DNA from: Rhodanobacter sp. L36
GTDB lineage: Bacteria; Pseudomonadota; Gammaproteobacteria; Xanthomonadales; Rhodanobacteraceae
Assembly: GCF_009765755.1 (NCBI RefSeq)
Contig: NZ_LMUV01000011.1
Location: forward strand, 785,576-849,575
Direction: 5' to 3'
DNA: 64,000 nt
This document shows positions 57,426-64,000 of this stretch, one piece after another. The notes below the pieces were generated by a model that had not been told where the DNA came from, ran no database searches, and saw only the letters and a list, made by a program, of their open reading frames with translations. How positions within the stretch are numbered: position 1 is the first letter of the stretch; each line of letters starts with the position of its first letter. The translations under genes and the position numbers were made by a program.

Positions 57426-58551
57426 TTACGCGTCGCTGCGTTTGGAACCTGCTTCGAGGCCGGATTTCAAACTGGCTTCGATGAAATCATCAAGGTCACC
57501 GTCCAGCACCTTTTGCGTGTCGGTGCGTTCGATGCCGGTGCGGAGATCCTTGATGCGGCTCTGGTCGAGCACGTAGTTGCGGATCTGGCTGCCCCAGCCG
57601 ATGTCGGACTTGGTTGCTTCCAGCGCATCGCGTTCGACGTTGCGCTTCTGTACTTCCAGCTCGTACAACTTGGCGGCGAGCATCTTCATCGCGGTGGCGC
57701 GGTTGGCGTGCTGGCTGCGGCCGGTCTGACAAGCCACGACCGTGTTGGTCGGAATGTGCGTGATGCGCACCGCTGACTCCGTCTTGTTGACGTGCTGACC
57801 ACCAGCGCCGGACGAACGATAGACGTCCGTTCGCAAATCCGCAGGATTGATGTCGATATCGATGTCGTCATCGACTTCCGGCGATACGAACACGGAAGTA
57901 AAACTGGTATGCCGACGATTGTCGGAATCGAACGGCGACTTGCGCACTAGGCGATGCACGCCGATTTCCGTTTTCAGCCAGCCATAGGCGTAGTCGCCCT
58001 CGACGCGGAACGTGGCTGACTTGATGCCCGCCACATCGCCGCCGCTGACTTCCATGAGTTCGGTCTGCCAGCCGCGCGATTCGCACCAGCGCAGGTACAT
58101 GCGCAACAGCATCTCGGCCCAGTCCTGCGCCTCGGTACCACCGGCGCCGGCCTGGATATCGACGAACGCGTTGGTCGCATCCATCTTGCCGGAGAACATG
58201 CGCTGGAATTCCAGCTTGCTGACCTGTGCCTCGAGCGTGGCCAGGTCGTTGACGACCGAACTGGCGGTCTCTTCATCCTGATCCGCCACCGCCATTTCCA
58301 GCAATTCGCTGGCGTCGGTGAGGCTGGCAGTGAGCGTATCGATGCCGTTGACGATGGTGTGCAGGCGGGCACGTTCGCGCCCCAGCTCCTGTGCGTTGGC
58401 CGGATCGTCCCAGACTTTGGGGTTCTCCAGTTCGCGGCTTACTTCTTCCAGACGTTCGCTTTTTGTAGCGTAGTCAAAGATACCCCCGAAGCGACTCGAC
58501 CCGGCCACGAAGGTCGGCGATCTGCGCGAGGATGGGATTGGTCTCGATCAT
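57426..58551 (-). CDS. prfB: Peptide chain release factor 2, with programmed +1 frameshift
   Basis: The gene is split by an in-frame stop, as in most bacteria. ATG at 58551 starts a 25-codon ORF ([20 protein letters not shown], then LRGYL) that ends at TGA 58476-58474, read as CTT TGA C after a G-rich stretch (CGG GGG TAT). Shifting +1 at CTT gives Asp and enters the long frame ([12 protein letters not shown]) to 57426, about 374 residues in all. The GGQ hydrolysis motif is [18 protein letters not shown], and the tripeptide anticodon region lies in [14 protein letters not shown]2 recognises UGA/UAA, so the shift autoregulates its level. A contiguous-frame start would be an artefact. Confidence 0.95.
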
Positions 58552-58685
58552 GGCGGACACTTTGTAAAAGGCTAGCCATCAATGATAACAGCCTCCGCCG
58601 CCATGGCCGATATCCACTTGGCCTCACCCGATCACATCCTGCTTGCTCGATGAGAAGCAGGACGCGATCGCCCCCATCCTTCCGA

Positions 58686-60377
58686 TCAAGTCAACGCCTG
58701 CTCGTGGACATCGCGCACCGCGCGGCCAGATGGGTCGGCCATGCCGGCGAATGATGCATCCCACGCAATCGCTGCCGGCGACGAGCAGGCGATCGATTTG
58801 CCGCCCGGCACGGTTTCCGCGGCGGCCGGCGTCGGATAGAACTGCTCGAACAGGCTGCGATAGAAATAAGCTTCCTTCGTCTGCGGCGGGTTGTGCGCGA
58901 ACCGTTTGTCCGCAGCGGCCAGTTCGCGTTCGCTGACTTGCCGTTCGGCGTGCGCCTTGAGTCCGTCGATCCAGCCGTAACCGACACCATCGCTGAACTG
59001 CTCTTTCTGCCGCCAAAGAATAGATTCGGGCAGATAACCCTCGAACGCCTCGCGCAGCACGCCCTTCTCCATCCGGCTTGCGCCTTTGGATTGCCTGTCG
59101 ATCATCTTGTAGCGCGCATCCATGCGCATCGCCACGTCGAGGAATTCGCGATCGAGGAACGGCACGCGCGGCTCCACGCCCCAGGCCATCATCGACTTGT
59201 TCGCGCGCAAGCAATCGTAATAGTTGAGCGCGTCGAGTTTTCGGATCAGCTCCTCGTGGAACTCACGCGCGTTCGGCGCCTTGTGGAAGTACAAATAGCC
59301 ACCGAAAATTTCGTCCGAGCCTTCGCCGGACAGCACCATCTTCACGCCCATCGCCTTGATCCGCCGCGCCAGCAAAAACATCGGCGTGGAAGCGCGAATG
59401 GTGGTGACATCGTAACTCTCGATATGGCGAATCACTTCTGGCAGCGCGTCCAGGCCTTCCTCGAAAGTGTATTCGAAACCGTGATGCACGGTGCCCAGCG
59501 CGTCGGCGGCGATCTGTGCGGCAGCGAGATCGGGCGAACCCTTCAGGCCAATCGCAAACGAATGAAGGCGCGGCCACCATGCTTCAGTCTGATCGCCGTC
59601 CTCGACGCGATGACGCGCATAGCGCGCAGCGACGGCGGCGACCAGCGACGAATCCAGTCCACCGGACAACAACACGCCATACGGCACGTCGGTCATCAAC
59701 TGGCGATGCACCGCCTGCTCGAATGCCTCGCGCAATTCCTGCGCATCGACCTCGACGCCATCGACCGCATCGTAGTCACGCCACGGGCGTTGATAGTACG
59801 CAGTCAACTTTCCGCTGACGCTGTCGTACCAGTGACCCGGCGGAAACTGTGCGACGTCGGCGCAATCATCGGCCAGCGATTTCATTTCCGATGCGACCAT
59901 CAACCGGCCATGACGATCGTGGCCCCAGTACAACGGACACACGCCGATCGGATCGCGCGCGATCAGCACGCGCTTCGCGACTTTGTCCCACAACGCGAAG
60001 GCGAAGATTCCATTCAACTGGTTGAGCCATTCGCCCGGATCGCCTTGGCGATACAGCGCGTTGATGACCTCGCAATCCGAACCGGTCTGAAATGCGTAAG
60101 GCTGCTGCAAGTGGGCCTTCAATGCGACGTGATTGTAGATTTCACCATTGACCGCTAGTGCGAGCGCGCCGTCGAGCGAGCGCAACGGCTGCGCGCCGCT
60201 GGCGGGATCGACGATGGCAAGACGCTCGTGCACCAGGATCGCACCGGCGTCCACGAACACGCCGCTCCAGTCGGGGCCGCGATGGCGCTGACGTTGCGAC
60301 AGTTCCAGCGCGCGGCGACGCAGGGCGACCAAGTCATCGCCGGGTTGCAGATCGAACATTCCGAAAATCGAACACAT
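58686..60377 (-). CDS. asnB: Asparagine synthetase B (glutamine-hydrolysing)
   Basis: A 563-residue enzyme making asparagine from aspartate, glutamine and ATP. The amidotransferase domain starts at Cys 2 (MCSIFGMFDL, Cys exposed after Met removal) with RHRGPDWSG and NGEIYNH; the synthetase domain has the PP-loop LLSGGLDSSLVAA (about 235) and SGEGSDEIFGGYLYFHKAPN. GGAGAAACATC precedes the ATG at 60377, which fixes the start. Upstream lies a leader ORF rich in Asn codons plus a hairpin, see the attenuator entries. Confidence 0.97.
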   Translation of the reverse strand: MCSIFGMFDLQPGDDLVALRRRALELSQRQRHRGPDWSGVFVDAGAILVHERLAIVDPASGAQPLRSLDGALALAVNGEIYNHVALKAHLQQPYAFQTGSDCEVINALYRQGDPGEWLNQLNGIFAFALWDKVAKRVLIARDPIGVCPLYWGHDRHGRLMVASEMKSLADDCADVAQFPPGHWYDSVSGKLTAYYQRPWRDYDAVDGVEVDAQELREAFEQAVHRQLMTDVPYGVLLSGGLDSSLVAAVAARYARHRVEDGDQTEAWWPRLHSFAIGLKGSPDLAAAQIAADALGTVHHGFEYTFEEGLDALPEVIRHIESYDVTTIRASTPMFLLARRIKAMGVKMVLSGEGSDEIFGGYLYFHKAPNAREFHEELIRKLDALNYYDCLRANKSMMAWGVEPRVPFLDREFLDVAMRMDARYKMIDRQSKGASRMEKGVLREAFEGYLPESILWRQKEQFSDGVGYGWIDGLKAHAERQVSERELAAADKRFAHNPPQTKEAYFYRSLFEQFYPTPAAAETVPGGKSIACSSPAAIAWDASFAGMADPSGRAVRDVHEQALT

Positions 60378-60475
60378 GATGTTTCTCCTTTGCGGTCTTC
60401 CCTGATCGCGGGGTCGAGAAGCGTGCATCCATGCACGCCTGATTCAAGAAGCCGAACATTTACACACGGCCAGAA

Positions 60476-60508
60476 CGACGAAGGCCCGCTGTGGGCGGGC
60501 CTTCGTCG
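60476..60508 (-). terminator. Hairpin of the asnB attenuator
   Basis: Perfect 14-base arms (60495-60508 and 60476-60489 on the minus strand) with a 5-base loop, then TTCTGGCC rather than a full U-run. It starts 26 bases after the leader stop and ends about 100 bases before the asnB start. Intrinsic strength should come from the GC-rich stem. Confidence 0.7.
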
Positions 60509-60587
60509 CGTATCGTTTCGTGGAAACTAGAAGCTACGCGCGGGCCCGCCGGAAGTTGGCGTTATGGTTCGTGCGATTGGAATGATT
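60476..60587 (-). promoter_or_regulatory. Candidate asparagine-sensing transcription attenuator of asnB
   Basis: The element comprises the Asn codons of the leader (60587-60555), a segment GGCGGGCC inside its last codons (60550-60543) and the terminator hairpin. That segment is exactly complementary to GGCCCGCC at 60501-60494, which overlaps the 5' arm of the terminator, so the two structures exclude each other. A nearby CGCC in the Asn codons could pair with the same GGCG. This is the usual region 1-2-3-4 logic: stalling on Asn codons for lack of Asn-tRNA lets region 2 pair with 3 and prevents termination; a ribosome reaching the stop covers region 2 and the hairpin forms. Function is inferred from sequence alone. 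Confidence 0.65.
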
Positions 60588-60653
60588 CGCGAGCAGCAAG
60601 CGCCACGTGGCGAGCGTGGTGGCGATCAGAATGCTGGCGATCAATGAAGACAT
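60534..60653 (-). CDS. Asn-rich leader peptide of asnB (39 residues)
   Basis: The frame from ATG 60653-60651 to TAG 60536-60534 encodes a hydrophobic start (MSSLIASILIATTLATWRLL) and then ANHSNRTNHNANFRRARA, with Asn at residues 23, 26, 29, 31 and 33. Both Asn codons are used (two AAT, three AAC). There is no clear ribosome site; a TCTAGT box seven bases upstream with a TTGCGT 17 bases earlier could give a leaderless start. I regard it as the sensing peptide of an attenuator rather than a stable protein. Confidence 0.7.
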   Translation of the reverse strand: MSSLIASILIATTLATWRLLLANHSNRTNHNANFRRARA

Positions 60654-60708
60654 GGTTCGACTAGAACAGATTGGACGTCCATACGCAAGCACGCTTTCAG
60701 ATGAAACT

Positions 60709-61080
60709 TCAGGCCGCGGGCTCGGCAATCCAGGCCTTCGCCTTGCCCTCTTCGTCCTGCTGGAACAGCCGAAAATCCGCCGGCACCGCAAAGCCCATCG
60801 CTGTTGCAGTGGCCCGCAACCACGGAATATCCGTGACCAGCGCCACGCGATCCCAGCTGCTCCAGTGGCGCATGCCTAGCCTGGCGTCATCCCACATCGC
60901 GCCCGGGTCGAAGCCGATGAAATCCGACGCGGTGACATAGATGAGCCGCAGTTTTCGATTCAACGCGAAGGCGGCTTCGACATCCGGAACGATCACGCGT
61001 TCGTAGTCGTCGGCGGTGACCTGACCATGGACGCGAAAGCCCACAGTGCCGGCTGGCAAATCCTGAATCTGTTCAATCAT
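60709..61080 (-). CDS. STAS/SpoIIAA-like domain protein
   Basis: A 123-residue single-domain protein of the SpoIIAA-like STAS fold (DUF3478 type): FRVHGQVTADDYERVIVPDV, RLIYVTASDFIGFDPGAMWDD and WDRVALVTDIPWLR are characteristic (each quoted in part). Relatives bind lipid or nucleotide, with no fixed role. GGAGAG lies before the ATG at 61080; the upstream 14 codons of open frame are ignored. It sits 63 bases after recJ and ahead of the asnB leader on the same strand. Confidence 0.88.
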   Translation of the reverse strand: MIEQIQDLPAGTVGFRVHGQVTADDYERVIVPDVEAAFALNRKLRLIYVTASDFIGFDPGAMWDDARLGMRHWSSWDRVALVTDIPWLRATATAMGFAVPADFRLFQQDEEGKAKAWIAEPAA

Positions 61081-61143
61081 GACGCTCTCCTTTCGATGGC
61101 GATGCCAGCCTGCCTCATCCATCGTGAAGAACTCGCTAGATAT

Positions 61144-62856
61144 TCAACCAGGTTCGATATGTCGCAATAGAAGCCGCGGCGTTTCGCGGCCCTGCCAGTC
61201 GTTGATCACCAGCTCGTACGCTGCGCGCATTTTTTGTACGGGTGGTTCACCGTGATACGCGTTGAACATCACCGCATCGTGCACGCTGCCGTCGCGCGGG
61301 TCGCGCAGTTGCAGGCGCAGGTGGCGTTCGCCCATGACCTTCCAGCTCGCGCATTCGAACAGGTTGTCGAACAGCGGTTCCGGAAATGCCTGTCCCCATG
61401 GACCTGCCTGACGTAGCTGCCTGGCAAGCAGCAGAGAAAATGCGCCGACAGGCAATTCGCCGTCCGTATGCAATACCGCCTGCAGTCTTTCAGCGTCGAT
61501 TGTCTGACGTGCGACCGCGTCGAATGCTTCGGCAAAACGCGCGTAGTCGCAAAGTTTCATGCTCAGGCCGGCGGCCATCGCGTGGCCTCCGAATCGTTCG
61601 ATCAATCCCGGCTGTCTTGCATCGATCGCCGCGAGCGCGTCGCGGATGTGGAAGCCCGGAATCGAACGGGCCGATCCGCGCAAGTGTTCGCTGTCGTCCT
61701 CGCTGGCGGGTGCGAACGCGATCACCGGTCGATGCAGCCGATCCTTGAGCTTCGATGCCACCAGTCCGATCACGCCGGCATGCCAGCTCGGCTCGAACAG
61801 CGCAACGCCGACCGCATCGACGTCGGCCATCGCGGCGGCCATGACTTCGGCCTCGGCGACCATTGAAGCCTGCAAATCACGACGCTCCTGGTTGATCGTG
61901 CTCAATTCGTCCGCGTAACGACGCGCCTGTTGGACGTCATCTGTGAGCAGGCACTCGACGCCAAGGCTCATGTCTTCCAGTCGGCCCGCCGCATTCAAAC
62001 GCGGACCGACCACGAAACCCAGATCGCTGGAGCACACCGTCGCGACACTGCGTTTGCCGGCTTCCACCAGTGCGACGATGCCGGCGCAGCCGCGGCCGGA
62101 ACGAATGCGATGCAAGCCCGCTTCCACTAGCACGCGATTGTTGAAATCGAGCGGCACGAGATCGGCCACCGTGCCGAGCGCAACCAGATCGAGCAGCGAT
62201 GAAAGGTCGGGCTTCGCATCGCCGAAAGCGCCCTGCTCGCTCAGTTTCGCGCGCAACGCGAGCAAGAGGTAGAACATCACACCGACGCCTGCGAGCGCCT
62301 TGCTTGGAAAAGCGTCGTCGCTCAAATTGGGATTGACCATCGCATCGCATGCCGGCAGTTGTTCGCCGGGCAGATGGTGATCGGTGACGATGACGCGTAT
62401 GCCGCGCGCCTTGGCCGATGCGACGCCGGCGACGCTGGCGACGCCATTGTCGACCGTGACGATCAGTTGCGGCGAAGACTGCAGCGATTCGACGAACGCC
62501 GCGCTCAGTCCATAACCATGGGTGAAACGATTGGGAATGGCGTAGTTCACGCGCGTTGCGCCAAGCATCCGCAGGCCGCGTATGGCGACCGCGGTGCCGG
62601 TGGCGCCATCGCAGTCGTAATCGCCAGCGATCAGGATGTGTTGATCGGCGCAAATCGCTTCGATCAGCAGATCGACTGCTTGCGCCATGCCGCCCATCGT
62701 ATGTGGCGAGAGCAGACGCGCTAGCCGGTGTTCCACCTGCGTCGGGTTCAACACGCCGCGTGCTGCGTAGATTCGCTGCAGGACCGGATGCACTGAATCG
62801 GGCCATCCACTCGAAATACCGAGCGCCTCGCGCCGACGCAATGGCGACGCGCTCAA
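61144..62856 (-). CDS. recJ: Single-stranded-DNA-specific 5'-3' exonuclease RecJ
   Basis: A 570-residue DHH-family nuclease. Motifs: AGDYDCDGATGTA (metal site), TVDNGV, IVTDHHLPG (the DHH motif), and the C-terminal DHHA1 domain with GGHAMAAGLSM. It acts in recombinational and mismatch repair. The frame runs upstream to 62973 inside the next gene; a TTG at 62856 overlapping that gene's stop (TTGA) with GGGGCGG before it gives the usual RecJ length, so I chose it. Confidence 0.94.
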   Translation of the reverse strand: MSASPLRRREALGISSGWPDSVHPVLQRIYAARGVLNPTQVEHRLARLLSPHTMGGMAQAVDLLIEAICADQHILIAGDYDCDGATGTAVAIRGLRMLGATRVNYAIPNRFTHGYGLSAAFVESLQSSPQLIVTVDNGVASVAGVASAKARGIRVIVTDHHLPGEQLPACDAMVNPNLSDDAFPSKALAGVGVMFYLLLALRAKLSEQGAFGDAKPDLSSLLDLVALGTVADLVPLDFNNRVLVEAGLHRIRSGRGCAGIVALVEAGKRSVATVCSSDLGFVVGPRLNAAGRLEDMSLGVECLLTDDVQQARRYADELSTINQERRDLQASMVAEAEVMAAAMADVDAVGVALFEPSWHAGVIGLVASKLKDRLHRPVIAFAPASEDDSEHLRGSARSIPGFHIRDALAAIDARQPGLIERFGGHAMAAGLSMKLCDYARFAEAFDAVARQTIDAERLQAVLHTDGELPVGAFSLLLARQLRQAGPWGQAFPEPLFDNLFECASWKVMGERHLRLQLRDPRDGSVHDAVMFNAYHGEPPVQKMRAAYELVINDWQGRETPRLLLRHIEPG

Positions 62857-63776
62857 CGTGCCGCCCCGCGCCAGAAGCGCCAGCGATGCCAGGGTTTGTG
62901 CAGCCAGCGTTCGCCACTGGCGAATTGCATCATCACCGGCGATCGATTTAGGAGCGGACGCAGCGATGGCCACCAGAACGAAGCGATGTCGTCGGCCGGC
63001 AGATCCTGCAGGTCCATCAACGAGCCGCGGTTTGCTGCGGATAATTTTTCAACGTCCCGTGGTTGTCGTGCGATACCGGCGTGCTGCGCCAACGCGTTGA
63101 GCAGCAGATCGTCGCTGATCACGCCACTCAAATGACTGGTCAGCAGCGCGGGCATTCGACCACCGCCCCACAGCCACAGACTGTTGATCGGCGGCAAACC
63201 TTGCGCGCGTCGATGTGCATTCAATGGATGCTGATGCAACGCGATCTGGATGTCGTTGAGGAGCAGCCGCCAGCGGCGTCCGTCTTCACCCTGTGGCAGA
63301 TGCTGCGAAAGGTCTTCGCCCATCGCCTGCTCCGGCGAAGCGAAAATCGGCAACGTCATGTCGGCCGGCAATTTCAGATGCCAGCGATCGGGTGTGGAAA
63401 TTTCCAGTTGCATGCCGGCATCGCGAATGACCGGGAGCACGGCGTCGGCCAGCGCATGGGCATCGTCTGCGCTCAATTGCATGCGGCCACAGGCCAGCAG
63501 GCGCACGCCGTTCATGTCGGGCTGGACCCAGGCCGGGTCCGCGGACAACCACAAGGCATCGTGCGCGTCGCCAGCGAGCAACTCGCGGGTCAACGCCGCC
63601 GCAGGAAGTTCGGAATCGGCGACCGCGAAATAACCGGCGAGTCCTGCGAGATAGCCTTTGCTGCCTTCAGGCAAACGATCGGCGCGTGCGAGCTGCTTGA
63701 GCAGCGGATGCGATACATCGAAGTATCGCAATGCGGGAAGCCACAGGATCAGCGCGGATTCCGGCGTCGCGCGCAT
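62853..63776 (-). CDS. rpfE: RpfE-type protein
   Basis: A 307-residue protein resembling the RpfE product found next to recJ in the rpf region of xanthomonads, and often auto-annotated as a phosphoglycerate-mutase-like protein. Visible stretches include SLWLWGGGRMP and WLSADPAWVQPDMNGVRLLACGRM (quoted in part). No catalytic motif can be assigned. It is coupled to recJ by a 4-base overlap and follows the ABC-F gene by one base. The DSF genes rpfF and rpfC are not in this window. The family call rests on context and overall look. Confidence 0.75.
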   Translation of the reverse strand: MRATPESALILWLPALRYFDVSHPLLKQLARADRLPEGSKGYLAGLAGYFAVADSELPAAALTRELLAGDAHDALWLSADPAWVQPDMNGVRLLACGRMQLSADDAHALADAVLPVIRDAGMQLEISTPDRWHLKLPADMTLPIFASPEQAMGEDLSQHLPQGEDGRRWRLLLNDIQIALHQHPLNAHRRAQGLPPINSLWLWGGGRMPALLTSHLSGVISDDLLLNALAQHAGIARQPRDVEKLSAANRGSLMDLQDLPADDIASFWWPSLRPLLNRSPVMMQFASGERWLHKPWHRWRFWRGAAR

Positions 63777-63777
63777 C

Positions 63778-64000
63778 TCAGGCTTCCAGCTTCTCGTACA
63801 GTTCAAGCCACTCCGCTTCCAGCGCTTCCTTCTCGCGGCGCAACTCGGTCTGTCGTTGGCCGAGCCGCATCATCTCGCTGGTGGAGCCGCTGTATGTAGC
63901 CGGATCGGCGAGCTGTTTTTCCAGCGCGTCGAGTTCGGTTTCGATCGTCGCGGTGCGCGTCTCGATGCGCTTCACGCGCTGACGCGATGCTTTTTCATTG
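63778..64000 (-). CDS. ABC-F family ATPase, C-terminal end (partial)
   Basis: Only the last 74 or so residues are inside the window; the rest is beyond the right edge. The segment KRIETRTATIETELDALEKQ followed by ELRREKEALEAEWLELYEKL is the C-terminal coiled coil of Uup/YheS-type ABC-F proteins, preceded by NEKASRQRVK. ABC-F proteins act on ribosomes. It precedes rpfE by one base on the same strand. Confidence 0.75.
   Translation of the reverse strand, partial: NEKASRQRVKRIETRTATIETELDALEKQLADPATYSGSTSEMMRLGQRQTELRREKEALEAEWLELYEKLEA

Overview
The window is chromosomal DNA from a high-GC gammaproteobacterium, most likely of the Xanthomonadales (Rhodanobacteraceae type: Dyella, Rhodanobacter, Luteibacter or Frateuria). 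This rests on gene order (ndk-rlmN-pilF-rodZ-like-yfgM-bamB-der, zipA-smc, prfB-lysS, recJ beside an RpfE-type gene), on protein families and on GC-rich codon use. I saw no tRNA, rRNA, CRISPR array, insertion sequence or prophage.

Layout. 1-18.6 kb is a loosely organised accessory stretch: the end of a GH92 mannosidase, a sulfotransferase, a pirin, a secreted M28 peptidase, a zinc-ribbon SDR, small lipoproteins, a large secreted S53 peptidase with FG-GAP repeats, a response regulator convergent with a hybrid histidine kinase, and a lower-GC pair of envelope genes of unknown function (17.1-18.6 kb). 18.7-23.1 kb is a fatty-acid beta-oxidation operon (TetR regulator, FadN-type bifunctional enzyme, thiolase) with a PsrA-like operator overlapping its promoter. 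23.3-30.1 kb is a housekeeping run (ndk, rlmN, pilF, rodZ-like, yfgM, bamB, der). 30.1-36.7 kb holds a GNAT acetyltransferase, folD, guaB, guaA, tadA, a sirtuin and a 58-residue ORF.

36.7-46.3 kb is one tightly coupled ten-gene minus-strand operon: ECF sigma factor, RskA-like anti-sigma factor, photolyase, fatty-acid desaturase, flavin oxidoreductase, DUF1365, cyclopropane synthase, DUF2878, DUF1295 and a second cyclopropane-synthase-like methyltransferase. It looks like a light or singlet-oxygen response that repairs DNA and remodels membrane acyl chains. 46.5-50.6 kb holds small genes including a canonical fosA and mug. 50.6-64 kb is mostly core: zipA, smc, bolA, yciI, lysS, prfB, asnB, a STAS-like protein, recJ, an RpfE-type gene and the end of an ABC-F ATPase.

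The most interesting regulatory finding is upstream of asnB. A 39-codon ORF with five asparagine codons in eleven is followed by a strong hairpin, and a segment near the end of the ORF is complementary to one hairpin arm. This is the layout of a ribosome-mediated attenuator, here apparently sensing asparagine. prfB carries the classical in-frame TGA of the release factor 2 programmed frameshift and must be annotated as a joined CDS.
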